A stretch of 64,000 bases of DNA, taken from Daedaleopsis sinensis (lineage: Eukaryota; Basidiomycota; Agaricomycetes; Polyporales; Polyporaceae). Position numbers and translations under genes: made by a program. The notes under the pieces are model-generated. The model searched no databases. It saw only the letters and a list, made by a program, of their open reading frames with translations, and was not told where the DNA came from. Positions within the stretch are counted from its first letter, which is position 1, and each line of letters begins with the position of its first letter. Where the stretch lies: the NCBI GenBank assembly GCA_033807695.1, contig CM066310.1:1426001-1490000 (forward strand), read 5' to 3'. Of this stretch, positions 1-13,100 are shown piece by piece.

Positions 1-3000
1 CGGCCGTCGTCGGTGGTCGCTGGCAGGGCACAAGCGGGCGAATGGGAGGCCGGCGACGGATGCCCAACCACGGAAATAAAGCATGAGATATGCACTTTCC
101 AGGGCTCTATACTGTACAGAGGGCTGCTGCTCTCTATGGGGTACCCGGGTAAGGGCTCTGCACTCTCTGGGGACGGTGTACGCCCTCCTCTGCTGACTAC
201 TGCATACAGTGTACATACTCTGCTCCTGTCGCCCTCCGCCGCCCGACGTTCTACAGCAGGAGCACCGCACTCCTCGCCACAAGCTGCCCAGATCGCCGCA
301 GCACCTCCGTGCAGATGTCGACCGCCGCCCCCGCCCGCCCGGGTGAGTCCCATCCTGTCCTCCACTCTCGCGCGATCTAGAAGGGCGCAAATCGTCGTCT
401 CCACCCCGCCCGACGCGCGCGAACTGCCCCCCTGCGCGCGATCGCCCCACGCTCCGGCATGCTCTCCGGTGCGTGTGGCGGGACATGTCGACCGCGCGAT
501 CGGCGAGTGCGCGGAGAGAAACCTCCAGGTGAGTGCGTCGCGCGATGCTGAGCACGGCGGCGTCCACCCGCGAGCTCCGTTTCCAGCGTCCTCTTCGGCG
601 CGCTCGCGCCAGTTGCAGATTCGGGCGCGGGCGTGAGCAGCGCGGACGCCGAGTCTCTGCCCTCCTCGCACATGAACGCGCGCAGGCCCGACGGCGGGAT
701 CAGAGGCATCGCGAGAGGCGGCGAGCGCGACGACGCGCGGAGATTCCCCGCCTTGAGCTGTCGACGTCCGATCTTGACCCGCACTCGCCCGGTAGGGGCC
801 CACTTCGCTCAGGCTGGCCGCGCACGGCGGTGCGGTGCGTCTCTCCACCATGTACGCCGCGGGCATGCGCGGGACGTGCCCTGTCGGCGCGCGCTCGACG
901 GGACCGGATCTGTGTCCGTGCGTGCGTGCCACCCGAGTTGGCCAGGAGCGGGACTCGGACACGCTGGTCCGCACCCCCGCCGTGCCCGCGCCGCGCGGGA
1001 CGTTGTTGTGCACGGCCGATTGCTACCCACCTGCGACGACAAGACACGGTGAGTCGACTGTTCATCATCTCGCGCATACATGCGCTCACCTCGTCAGCCG
1101 GACGCTCAAGCATCCCCTCGAGCACGTCGCCTGTCCCGCGCGGACTGTCGAATACCGGTAGTCTTCGCGTACGCCTCAGTCCAGACAGGTACGCACCTTA
1201 GACACGTGGACCGGCTCTCCCTCAAGCTCCTCCTCCACGGCATGCTCCTTAAACCCTACGTCAGCCTACGTCAGTCTCAACGGGTACTCGCCCTGATGGC
1301 CGGACAACGCCACGTAAGCTCCACCACCGACTCGAGTTGTCAGTCGCCAGCCATATCGCCGCTGCGCAGATGCCGTTCGAAGGTGCGTGACGAGTACCGG
1401 TCAGTCCCCGACTGTCTCGCACAGCACAACTCCGAGACGCGCTCGCCCGCCGTGCACGATGTGCGAAAGCGCCGCCGGGGCCAGGCACAGGGGGCGCGCA
1501 CACACTATGCCTGCGCTACGCATACCGTGAGGCAGATGTTGAACGGCAAGGGAACGCACTGTCAGCAGGCGACATACGGCTCAAACATACAGCTCAACCA
1601 TACCTTTCTCCGACGACGCCCACTGGAGCCCTCTTCATCCGCCCCATCTCCCTCCCAGTCCGAGACCCGCGGGCGACGAGCGACGGGGCTTCCGAGTCTC
1701 GCCCGCGCCCTGTGGCATGTCGCGAGCCCCGACTCCGAAGCTTGGAGCCGAAAGTGCGACCGCGCGCCGCCGCCGCGCGTTCCGAGTCGGCGGGTGCGTG
1801 TGCGTGTGCGTGTGCCCCCCGGGCCCGCGTCACGCATGAACTGTCGGCTGTCGAATGAAGGTCAGCGAGGAAACATCGCACTCCAGGTAAGCGTGCCAGT
1901 GGTTCGAACGCACCGTGGACCTCAGTGACTTCTCCGGGCACCCGAGACGCTCCGAGACGGCGATGGCAGAGGAGCGAGCGGCCCGTTTGGAACTTGGAAG
2001 ACGCGGCCGGGTCAGGATACGCGCACAACGACGGATAGACGTCTGCGACTCACCGTGCTAGAATGTGCCGCGGATGATCGGATCCCGGGGTGCCAGGTGC
2101 CGTCTCACGCGACCGCTTTGCCAGTGCGCACCGTGCTGGGCTTCAAGCTGGTACTAGGCGCCGCCGACGAGCGAGAGTGCGGAACGATTCACGCAGGCCG
2201 CTGCCCGTGCGGACGGCGCCGGGGGCCGGCAGAGCTGCTCTCGTCCAACTCCGTCCCGCGCACCTTCGAATTCCACGTCCGAGCCATCCGTCTCGAGGCC
2301 TGTACCAGTCGCCCACGGTCAGCTCTGCGGGGACGAGAAGGGCGAGTAGCTCGACTCACCAGCTGCCAGTGATGGTGATGGTGAAGGTGAAGGTTGAAGT
2401 TGAAGCCCCGGGAGATGGCCCGCCGACGGGATAGCGACGGCGAGAACGGGTGAGAGATTGGGGCGGGGGGCGGGGCGGGGCGGGGCAGGGCGGACCCACC
2501 GCTCCCCAAACCATTTTGTTGCTCCGAGAGGTGGGTCTCCGCGGCCTCTATGAAACACACGGCAGTGTGTGACACGCGCCCATCAAGAAGTTCCTCAACC
2601 GAGCACACAGCGTCCTCCGTTCCTCCGCCGGAGTCCCTCTCTCCCTCCTCAGGCCTCAAGTCCTGCGTCATAGCCTCTGCACACGTATTTCTGTACAGGC
2701 CATATCCAGAGCCGCGATGGATGTGCATGCATAAATCAATGAATGCACGAGTGTTCCTCTCCATGTAGGACCTGGAGTTCACGGCGTGTGGGCGAGCTAT
2801 TCTAAGAACGGCAAGCCACCGCCGGAACATTTAACCTTCGGGCGGAAGCCGCGGCCATTTCCGCAGAACTGTTCTGCTCAGGTACAGCATAGCATTCCGT
2901 CCCCCGCCCCGGGGACTCGACACAGGTCTCCGTCGCTGCTCGTCCACCATGTACATTCATGCCTCTCCGGTGCGTCCTGCACGACTCTGAGAGGTCCTCG

Positions 3001-4400
3001 TCCCGCAGGACGAATGTGCGACCGGGTTGCTCAACCGCTGACAACCCCGCAGCGGCCAGTGCAGGAGGCTGGGATCACAGACAGAATGCACGGAAGATGT
3101 CGTCGGTAAAGAGAGCAAAGAGTAATGTCACATCAGCTATATTTGTCCCCGAACCCTCGACACGCTTCCTGCCGTGACGGAGGATCACTCAGGCTCCATG
3201 CTCGCACTCATCCCAGAGACACACTCTGTAATATGTTTGCATGTGCACCGCGGCCTCCGAGTCGCACACCATACTGTATAGAGCATTCAGAACGTGCAGA
3301 CAGAGGAGGAGCGAGGGCGGCAGCCCGGCGGATCATGGCTTCAAGGGTCCAGTCCACGGCGGGTTATAGGAACACGGCGAAGCCAATGTCACGGGCGCTG
3401 CAGCGGACTTCTCGAATGGCCGGGACATCGGCATGTTACATTGACGTACAAGGCAGCCTTGGGGTCCCGACTGGCTGGAAACAGTGTCGGAACTCAGACG
3501 TCTGGCACAGGAGTGGGATAACGAGTATCTACTGAACGTGAGAGCTACTAGTAGTACTACTGTCGGAACATTGAGGTGTGTAGTACACCTAGTATGGGTA
3601 CATCAAGGGTGGTGAGATCATAGTACAATGTCGTTGTAGGCATCTCAAGCTGGGTATAATGTAAACTTCAACTTACACGCTACGTGCTTGACCGTCAGAG
3701 TCGAGGGAGATTCACGACTTGGATGACTCGGAGTGACAGAGAGGAAGATCACATTGCTCTTGAGATATCAGAGGCCACACACCTAAGCTGCTTCTAGATC
3801 GAGTAGATGCTCACAATGACCGGGGACCTAGTAGAGTGGGTGGATCACCGCGGTGGCCAGATGCTAAGCTTGCGGACGGACATCACCAATGATCAATCAG
3901 ACGAGTCGCCGTGACGCAGCATGTACATGACATAGAGATTCCGCCAAGTCGCAAATGAGTCCGCCAATTTGCCAGTGGTCGAGAGTTGCGTCGAGATAAG
4001 GCTCTGGAGGGCTCTGAGTGAAAGCGCAAAGCGATGCATCCCAGAGAGAGTCATTGAGCAGGCTGCCAGGCTGGAGGGATGAGAACGTGGGATGAGACGA
4101 CTCGGGGGGCGTACGCCGGCCAATACCGAACGGAGAAGCGTGGCGGCGTTCTCGGGCAGACTTAGCGCTCTTGGGAACTACTCCCCGCAAACACTTTGCG
4201 CATCAATTCTCGAGTTCAGGAGATCATGTACATGATATAGAGCTGTGAGTCTTGTACAAACACTGCCTACACTCTCTAACTTGAGCTTTATTTGATGACA
4301 AGCAACTGAGCACGAACTAAGCTGTCCGGGTGCTGGATTCCGCCTTTATCTACCCATCACGACATGCTCTGTGGCTCCTCAAACATGTTGTGCGTTACGG
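1..4400. other. Long stretch without a recognisable gene (copy 1)
   Basis: About 4.4 kb, GC-rich for the first 3 kb and more balanced after that. Many open frames overlap here, but none shows a known domain. Frames are not preserved between this stretch and its duplicate at about 10,172-14,600, where indels that are not multiples of three shift them. Isolated strings that look like splice donors (GTGAGT) occur, but I could not chain them into a reading frame. I regard it as non-coding or decayed. Confidence 0.55.
2371..2490. repeat. Trinucleotide/hexamer repeat and G-rich tract
   Basis: A GATGGT/GAAGGT/GAAGTT simple repeat at 2371-2405 is followed at 2460-2490 by closely spaced runs of four or more G. 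The duplicate at about 12,512-12,628 keeps both elements but with different repeat number and spacing. The G-run pattern could form a G-quadruplex. Confidence 0.7.
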
Positions 4401-4869
4401 GTGAGCCTATGAGTGCAGTGTTGTCATAGCTCAGAGACCCGACTCATGTCAGACTCCCTCCTAGACCACCAGATCCTGGAATAACACACGGAGATTCGGA
4501 ATCTGCACGACGGCTACCCGACCTTCTCCTCCTGCCCCGCCGATGCCAACTTCCGACTGGAAGAGCCACAAAAACGGCACGGCCAGGTACACAGCGCCCA
4601 TAGTGCGGCGTGAGAACAGCGCTGGGGCCTACGCGAGAGTTCTGGCACCAGCACGAACATTCGACGCTGTTTCAGCCAGCAGAGGATACCCACACGAACC
4701 TCTGTGCCGTCTGGCGGCGGGTCGCTGTCGCACTCTGGTTGGCTCGCTGGCTGACACTTGTTCGCTTGCGCGCAGACCTGTACCCAGTCCCGGCACATCT
4801 GCAGGCTGCCCCGACGACGTCATTTGGGGGACTGGGGTGAGAAAGGGTGCACGGGCCATCGGGATGGGG

Positions 4870-4877
4870 TATAAGTA
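4870..4877 (+). promoter_or_regulatory. TATA box of an unassigned transcript (copy 1)
   Basis: TATAAGTA stands in a clean core-promoter setting and is followed from about 4,915 by a long CCTCCCTC pyrimidine tract, as in strongly expressed basidiomycete genes. Downstream there is a chain of donor- and acceptor-like sites to about 5,790. The element and its surroundings are kept in copy 2. The transcript would run toward the 3' end of the LKR/SDH gene. Confidence 0.45.
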
Positions 4878-5169
4878 CCCTGGGACCTCGCTGCATCCAC
4901 CGCAGCATCCGTCCTCCCTCCTTCCCTCCCTCCCTCCCTCCTCCTCCTCCCCTTTCACTCATATCTTGAGACATACGCTGCGCTCTGCTTCTGGCTGTCG
5001 ACGATGCTGCGCATCACAAGTAGCACGCATGCAAGGTGAGCAGGCTACATATCCATTTCGTCGATTCCTTCTGTCACTGTGCTTCTCGCTCACCCCGCAT
5101 TCCGATCCCATCTTCCCCATTCAGGTACCACACCTCGGAGCTCCTTACACATACGGCCGCTTCAGTCTG

Positions 5170-5431
5170 ATGACCGAGACTGGGTTACCGCTATCAGTGC
5201 TGAGCTACTATCTGTGCTCATTGCCACTCTGTATTTGAATGCTCACCGGTCTCTTGATTCTGACGCAGGCTATGTCTCAGATGCCGTATCATATAGTACG
5301 TCATTCTCACTTTTCCGACACATTTTCGTGTACTGACATTTGTCTCCCCTTGTGTGCTTGATTAGACTCAAGTGACCGCAGCCACAAATATGCTCACACG
5401 CGCATGTGGCTGTCAATCCCGCCGGTGCTAG
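5170..5431 (+). other. Possible tiny spliced ORF, 39 aa (copy 1)
   Basis: Exons 5170-5196, 5269-5295 and 5366-5431 join in phase 0 through GT-AG introns and end at TAG. The predicted peptide starts MTETGLPLS and ends ACGCQSRRC, so it is Cys/Arg-rich at the end. It matches no family I know and lacks a CaaX pheromone ending. It lies 300 bp downstream of the TATA box at 4,870. Copy 2 keeps the frame although the introns carry indels. A further donor-like site lies just after the stop, so the transcript may instead be non-coding. Confidence 0.2.
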
Positions 5432-6017
5432 ATGTGCAAGGTACGTGATCTGAGCTACTTCGCATAGAGATTCACCTGCTCATCTCTGTTCCTTACTTCA
5501 GATCGATCTCGACTAGCTCGACGACCGTGATAGCGTCAGACTCGATTGCGCACACGTACGGCACTGCGAGCAGGTACGCGAGGATGTTGTATACTGTTGG
5601 GGGTTATGCGAAGCTGACTGACCATACACACATGACTCTCTAGATCTACGGATAGTACCGACCACTGTTGCGTGACGTGCTCAGCTCAGACTCGCATACT
5701 TACCTGGTGCGTGGTTCGCATCCGGCCTCACCACACTACTGACCTCAGGCCTCTCAGCTCGATATCGGGGAGTGCTGACCGTAGATTAGTTAGATAGGTA
5801 CATACATAGTTAGCGGACCCGTTCAGCACACAGCGCCGCGCCACGCTGGGCCTCGCGCCTGTCTCAACAAGGAGGCTGGCGGCGTCCTCGGAGTCAGTGC
5901 CTCAGAGTCGGCCTTCGGCTGGTTTCGTCGGGACGCCTCGGGCGAAGCGTCCTTGAGTGAGAACGCCCCGTTCGAGTCCATCGACGAGTCACGGCGACGT
6001 GTCGTTCACCCCAGACA

Positions 6018-9000
6018 TCACAAACCCATCTCCCGCCACCGCCTCCCCAATGCCTCCTCGACGCTCCCCACCTCTCCCACTCGCTCCCTCCTCCCTCCCC
6101 GCCGCGAGCTCTCCTGCACCCTCAGCCCCGCCCCGCCCAGCCGCTGCAGCACATGCATGTACAGCTCGCGCGCCGCAGGGCCCTGCACCCCGCGCGCGCG
6201 CACGCCCCCGTCGAGCACGAGCAGCGCCGCACACGCGACGGGCAGCCCGACCGTGCGCGCCATCGCGGACGCGCCGCGCGTCCCGTACGTGACCAGCGAC
6301 GACGTGTGCACCTCCTCCTCCTCCTCCCCCTCCCCCTCCTGTGCTGCGCTCGGCCTGGTCACGATCTCGTGCGAGAGGACGACGAGGTCGCGTTCGTGCG
6401 GGGCGTACTGCAGCTTGTGCGCGAGGAGCGCCGCGAAGAGGTCGAGCGGGGCCGCGGGCGTCGGCGGGAGTGGGGGGAGGCGACTCGAATTCTGCGCGGG
6501 CGTGCTGTCCGCAGACGGCGAGAGGGCCGCGGGGACGATGGACAGCCAGTGCAGCGCCTGCACGACGCGCTCGTATTGCGCGGGCGCGAGGACCTCGCCG
6601 AGCGCCGCGCGGAGGGACGCGGGGTCGTCCGCGATGGGCGTGCCGAGCTTCGCCGCGAGTGCGTGGCGGACGAGCGCGTCCCAGGACGGCGCAGCGACCG
6701 TCGTGGACGTCTCCAGCAGGCCGAGCGTGCGGAACGCGTGCATGAGGTCGGCGTAGCCGGGATAGCGCAGCGTGCCCCTGAACAGCGTGCGGACGTCCGC
6801 GAGGGGCTCGAGGCCGTACGTCTGCGCGTACGGCAGGCTGTCGCGGTTCGCCAGGCCTTCGAACTTGAGGACGGGCGAGACGGGGACGGAGGGGAAGTAC
6901 GTCTTCAGCAGGTCCTCGCCGCGGATCTCGCACACCTGCGAGCGCGGCACGCCGTCAGCCGAGCATCGTTGTGCAGCGAGCGGATACTACAGACCTGGCC
7001 GTCGAGTTTGAACCGCGCAGAGTTCAGTGCCGCGGTCAGCACTCCTCTTGGGCTCCAGCTGAACTTGTACCCGAGAGGGACCTCTGCGTCTTCCGGCGCG
7101 GGCAGGCCTCCGCAGAAGGACGTAAACGAGACGATCTCCTTCTGCTGTGCACGCAGCGAGTCTATGAGCGACAGCGCTGAACAGTGGTCGATGCCCGGGT
7201 CGAGTCCGATCTCGTTCATGAGGATGACATCAGCGGCGACAGCACTATTATACATGAGCATGAATCCACGCACAATCACGGCCATGGAACGTACCGGTCG
7301 TGCAGCTGGCGCATGGCCGGAGAGATGTAGGAGGCCGTGACGAGGTGTTTCCTGTTCTTGATACACAACTCTGCCACAGATGGGTGGAAAGGGACTGGCA
7401 GGAGACTGGTCTCGTTCTCAGTATCCGATACACGTAGGCGGTAGATGCTACGCGGTACACACCTGATCACGACGTCTGCCGCCGCGACCAACCGTTCCAC
7501 TGCCGCCAAATCGCCCATGTCAGTCAGCATTGGGGTGGCATTGGGGTAGGGCGCGGTCAGACGCTCCGCGTCCGCCAATACGTTGCTCGCTGCACATAAA
7601 GTAGCGGTGTAAGTAGCTGGCTCTCGATAGGTCTTGCGCGTAGCACGCTCACCGACGACAAGTCGCACGTCCGGCCGGCTGCAGATCTCCGCGACCGCAG
7701 GCGGTGCGACCATCCCGCTCCCGAGCATCAGCACGTTCTTCTTACGCTGTATGCCCTGCGCTCGCCCCTTCTCCTGTGCTGGGATAGCGCTACCAGCGGC
7801 GGACGAAGGCGCGGGGTCTGGGACGCTCTCCTTCCACACCCCAAGCGGCTCCCGCAGCCACTGGAACGACGCGCTCAGCTCCCCCCCGCTCGCGACCGTC
7901 GCACGCTCCAAAGCTGCTGCTTCCGGCGTCTTGGTGGCAGACCCGCCGGGCAGCGTGTACCGCGAGACGATGTCGCGCAGGTACGGGAGGAACGCCTGCG
8001 AGAAGTGCTGCGACGCTTCGAGCGGGAGCGCGGTGGGCAGGATGTCGACCGCCATGATCGTCACCGGGGGCAGGTGCGCGGGGAGCGTCGGCGGACGGGC
8101 AACGAAGTACGGCGCGGAGAGCGTCGTGTGCTGCGATAGGAATTCAAGGCCGCCCTGTATTCACGCGAGATTCGTGTCAGCGAGGTCTGATGCTCGTTGA
8201 GAACTGACCAGCATACATACCCCGACGTCGCAGCTGATGTCTCCCACACATGCGAAGCGGCCCTTCCCAAGCGTCTGCGCGATCTCGAGCGTCGTGGTGA
8301 GCTGCTCGTTCGTCATGAGACGCGGGAACGCGGGTGCCCACCCTGCGCCGTGGAGGAGGAGGGAGAGGTACGGGGCGATCTTCGTGTGGAATTCGGAGAC
8401 GTATTGGTCTGGATGGGCGTAGTAGTCGGACCGGTCGTATGCTCCGCCGTCTCGTCGAACGAAGTAGTCCTTCACGTGTGCGTGTACGACGTATACCTGG
8501 CCTGGTGGTTAAACTCGGGCAGATCGTGGCGCAAAGTACTCAGCTTGCCTTGTGTAGGTCTGTGGCTTTATTGTTTGCAAATTGTCAGCGAAATGGAGAA
8601 AGGGATCGTTAGGTTGGGCCTTACTTGGATCTGTTACGATACTTGGTAGTTGGTCTACGCGAATATGCTGTATCGGAAGGTCCTCGAGGAGTGCGAGCGC
8701 TCCCTCAGCTACCTTCCCAGTTCTAACTCGAATATGAACCACCTGCATGACAGATAGCATGTTAAGCAGAACTCACCCAGTCACGCCAATGACGAGCGGT
8801 CCGAGGCTCTGAGGGGTCCCGTTGCTCGCTATCTGCGCTCCGACAACGTTTCGGAGAGTCGAGCGGATCGACGCTAATGAGGGATGCGTGTGTGGCCGCG
8901 GAGTCCACTGCGGATATGTGAGTATATGCTCTAATTCCGTATGCATAAGACAAAACTCACAAGGAATGGGCTAGCTACGCCGAGCTCCAGGTGGGCATGG

Positions 9001-9897
9001 GCCATGGCACACAATGCCTCCAGAGCTCCTGCGACTGTAAAGTGTGATGCATATGAGAATGGCTTGCGCAGACAGGAGAATAAGGATTGAGACGCTTCAC
9101 TGCTATGAAGCAAACGCGTTCGACCGTGACGTTTGGCAGGCCACCAGGAAAGGAGCCAAGGGGGGCTCGCAGGACAGTCGTGATGCTGCTCCTCGTACGA
9201 TCGGCCCGCACCTGATGTGATAGTTCGGACACTCACCTCCGGCGAACCACCCAAATCCCACCGTCCGCTTCCCGTCCTCGCCTACGAGGAGCTCGTAGTC
9301 AACGAGCTTGGGGAGCAGGGCGCCGCGCTCCGGGGCGGACGCATTCTCAGACGCGAGGAACTTCGCGAGCAGCTCCATGTTGTAGAGCTGGCCCTTGATC
9401 GTGTGCGAGAACATGACGTGCGTGCGCGGAACCAGCGGGGTGGTGTTTCTGTTCCAGTCGGCGACATGGTGGCGGGGTGAGCTTGGGGCGGGGAGCGGGT
9501 CGGTGAGGACTTCGGGGAGGGGCGTCTCCTTGATACCGACGAGGATGTGTGCAGGTTGCAGAGACGAGTGGAGCTTCGCCCCAGCCTGATATGCGGCAGG
9601 GAGGCATTCAGCGGAGTACAAGAGAAGTGAGTGTTATCATAAGAGCGCACATACCTTGAGGAAGTCGCTCGAGGTGAAGACGCGCCTCTCACAGGGTTGG
9701 ACCAGGACCTCTACGCCGTCTTTGTGGACGAGGTCGTGCACCGCGTCGGGAGTGAGTGGACAGCGTCGCTCCCATATGCGTAGGGGGTCCTCCCGGCGGA
9801 TGCCAATAGTGAGCTTGGCGGGCTTGTGGGACGATGTGCCATAAGAACGGCGGAAAGAGGGGCGGATGGTGAGTTGAGAGCGTCGGAGGATGGTCAT
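6018..9897 (-). CDS. Bifunctional LKR/saccharopine dehydrogenase-type enzyme, copy 1
   Basis: Exons (minus strand): 9897-9655, 9585-9237, 9034-8961, 8907-8777, 8722-8625, 8559-8549, 8496-8221, 8154-7653, 7589-7463, 7405-7295, 7244-6995, 6935-6018; 1,029 codons, no break. Residues 1-25 (MTILRRSQL..., Arg-rich, no acidic residue) look like a mitochondrial presequence. Residues ~28-490 resemble the lysine-ketoglutarate reductase (Lys1-like) half; Lys100 in GIKE and His142 in FSHTIKGQ match the catalytic pair of yeast Lys1 by position. A Rossmann motif LMLGSGMVAPP near residue 545 opens the saccharopine dehydrogenase (Lys9-like) half, which includes NEIGLDPGIDH. This domain order is that of animal and plant alpha-aminoadipic semialdehyde synthase, so lysine degradation in mitochondria is a reasonable inference. 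Exon 6 is only 11 nt and is followed by a GC-AG intron. Confidence 0.93.
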
Positions 9898-10171
9898 GGT
9901 TCACATGCAAGATGGGCGGGCAGGCGGGCGGAGAACGGAGGTCGATAACGGAGGCGTCTCTCACACCGACATGGGGTGTATGATCCGAGCCGAGTCGGTA
10001 CGCGACTTGGAACTCTCAACGCCATGCCATCTAGGTGGAGGTGAGTGGCAGGGGAGGACGGTGAGGCGGGCGAGGACAGGACCTGCCAAATGCGGAGGAC
10101 GATTGGCGGAGGTTGCCGAGACGCGACCGCGGCAGGAGTGTCCCACGCCTGCTCCTTCACTCTCTTCTGCG

Positions 10172-13100
10172 GCCGTCGTCGGTGGTCGCTGCGAGGGCAC
10201 AAGCGGGCGAATGGGAGGCCGGCGACGGATGCCCAACCACGGAAATAAAGCATGAGATTTGCACTTTCCAGGGCTGTATAGCGTACAGAGGGCGGCGCTC
10301 TATGATAGGGTGTGCCCTCCCTCGCACTGTGTATGCCCTCCTCTGCTGACTGCTGCATACAGTGTACATACTCTGCTCCTGTCACCCTCCGCCGCCCGAC
10401 GTTCTACAGCAGGAGCACCGCACCCCTCGCCACAAGCTGCCCGGATCGCTGCAGCACCTCCGTGCAGATGTCTACCGCCGCCCCCGCCGTTTCCTCCCGG
10501 GTGAGTCCCATCCTGTCCTCCACTCTCGCGCGATCTAGAAGGGCGCAAATCGTCGTCTCCACCCCGCCCGACGCGCGAACTGCCTCCTGCGCGCGATCAC
10601 CACGCTCCGGCATGCTCTCCGGCGCGTGTGGCGGGACATGTCGACCGCGCGATCGGCGAGTGCGCGAGAGGAGAGACACCTCCAGGTGAGTGCGTCGCGC
10701 GATGCTGAGCACGACGGCGTCCATCGGTGAGCTCCGTCTCCAGCGTCCTGTTCGGCGCGCTCGCGCCAGTTGCAGATTCGGGCGCGGGCGCGAGCAGCGC
10801 GGACGCCGAGTCTCTGCCCTCCTCGCGCACGAACGCGCGCAGGCCCGACGGCGGGATCGGAGGCGGAGCGCGACGACGACGCGGAGATTCCCCGCCGCCG
10901 AGCTGTGGACGTCCGATCTTGACCCGCACTCGCCCGGTAGGGGCCCTCTTCGCTCGGGCTGGCCGCGCTCGGCGGTGCGGTGCGTCTCTCCACCATGTAC
11001 GCCGCGGGCATGCGCGGGACGTGCCCTGTCGGCGCGCGCTCGACGGGACCGGACCTGTGTCCGTGCGTGTCCGTGCCGCCCGAGTTGGCCACGAGCGCGA
11101 CTCGGAGTCTCGGACACGCAGATCCGCGCCCGCGCCGTGCCCGCGCCGCGCGGGGCGTTGTTGTGCACGGCCGATTGCTACCCACCTGCGATGACAAGAC
11201 ACAGTGAGTCGACTGTTCATCATCTCGCGCATACATGCGCTCACCTCGTCTGCCGGACGCTCAAGCATCCACTCGAGCACGTCGCCTGTCCCGCGCGGAC
11301 TGTAGAATACCGGTAATCTTCGCGTACGCCTCAGTCCAGACAGGTACGCACCTTCGACACGTGGGCCGGCGCTCCCTCAGGCTCCTCCTCCGCGGCATGC
11401 TCCTTAAACCCCCCAACAGGATCTACGTCAGTCTCAACGGGTGCTCGTCTGGTGGCCGGACTGCGCCACGTAAGCTCCACTACCGACTCGAGTTGTCAGT
11501 CGCCAGCCATATCGCTGCACAGATGCCGTTCAAAGGTCTTAGGTGCGTGACGAGTACCGGTCAGTTCCCGACCGTCTCGCACAGCACAACTCCGAGACGT
11601 GCTCGCCCGCCGTGCATGATGTGCGAAAGCGCCGCCGGGGCCGGGCACAGGGGGCGTGCACAAATCACGCCTTGAACGGTGAGGGACCGCACTGTCAGCA
11701 AGCGACATACGGCTCAAACATACGGCTCAAACTTACCTTTCTCCGACGACGACGCCCAGAGCCCTCCTCATCCGCCCCATCTCCCTCCGAGACCCGCTGG
11801 CGACGAGCGACGAGGCGTCCGAGTCTCGCCCGCGCCCCGCCGCGACGCACTCCGAGTCGTGCCCCGGCTCCGAAGCTTCGAGCCGAAAGTGCGACCGCGC
11901 GGCGCCGCCGCGTGGTCCGAGTCGGCGGGTGCGTGTGCGTGTGCCCCCCCGGGCGCGCGTCACGCATGAACTGTCGGATGAAGGTCAGCGAGGAAACATC
12001 GCACTCCAGGTAAGCATAGCTCGAACGCACCGTAGACCTCAGTGACTTTTCCGGGCACCCGAGACGCTCCGAGACGGCGATGGCAGAGGAGCGAGCGGCC
12101 CGGTTGGAACTTGGAAGACGCGGCTGGGTCAGCTGCAGGATACGCGCACAACGACGGATAGACGTCTGCGACGCACCGTGCTAGAATGTGCCGCGGATGA
12201 TCGCATCCCGGGGTGCCGTCTCGCGCGACCGCTTTGCCAGTGCACAGTGCAGGGCTTCAAGCTGGTACTAGGCGCCGCCGACGAGCGAGAGTGCGGAACG
12301 ATCCACGCGGCCTCCTCGCAGCTGCGGCAGCGTACGCAGGCCGCTGCTCGTGCGGACGGCGCCGGCGCCGGCAGAGCTGCTCTCGTCCAACGATGTCCCC
12401 GGGCCGCGCACCTTCCACGTCCGAGCCATCCATCTCGACTCCTGCGACAATCGCCCACGGTCAGCTCTGCGGGGACGAGAAGGGCGGGTAGCTCGACTCA
12501 CCAGCTGCCAGTGATGGTGATGGTGATGGTGAAGGTTGAAGTTGAAGCCCTGGGAGATAGCCCGCCGACGAGATGGCGACGGCGAGAACGGGTGAGAGAT
12601 TGGTGCGGGGGCGGGGGCGGGGGCGAGCGGCCAGAACTGCCGCTCCCCAAACCATTTTGTTGCTCCGAGAGGTGGGTCTCCGCCGCCGTCTCGAGTCTAT
12701 GAAACACACGGCAATGCGCCCATCAAGAAGTTCCTCAGCCGAGGAGCACACAGCGTCCTCCGTTCCTCCGCCGGAGTCCCTCTCTCCCTCCTCAGGCCTC
12801 AAGTTCTGCGCCATAGCCTCTGCACATGTATTCCTGTACAGGCCATATCCAGAGCCGCGATGGATGTGCATGCCCAAATCAATGAATGCACGAGTGTTCC
12901 TCTCAGCTAAACCCTGAAGTTCACGGCGTGTGGGCAAGTTATTCTAAGAGCGGCAAGTCACCGCCGGAACATTTAACCTTCGGTCGGAAGGCGCGGCCGT
13001 TTCCGCAGAACTGTTCTGCTCAGATACAGCATAGCATTCCCAGTCCGCCCCGGGGACTCGACACAGGTCTCCGTCGCTGCTCGTCCACCATGTACATTCA

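Larger units (their letters stand above)
1..10031. repeat. Tandem LKR/SDH unit, copy 1 (left end outside window)
   Basis: Bases from position 1 align in order with bases from about 10,172, and this collinearity continues until both copies break at the shared string CGCCATGCCAT (about 10,031 and 20,216). Differences are scattered substitutions and small indels, denser in non-coding parts and introns than in exons. The gene start is shifted by 10,185 bp between copies (9,897 and 20,082) and the stop by 10,186 bp. The unit holds about 6 kb without a confident gene, followed by one complete LKR/SDH gene on the minus strand. An old direct duplication fits the level of divergence; concatenation of two haplotypes of a dikaryon is the alternative. 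Confidence 0.9.

Noticed and set aside
1900..1925. GGTTCGAA string resembling a tRNA T-loop
   Set aside because: No acceptor or anticodon arms can be folded around it, and it is absent from the duplicate at about 12,010.
5989..6933. Arg/Gly-rich minus-strand frame next to the LKR/SDH last exon
   Set aside because: Shifted frame of the same exon in high-GC DNA; the true frame (stop at 6,018) has the conserved saccharopine dehydrogenase sequence.
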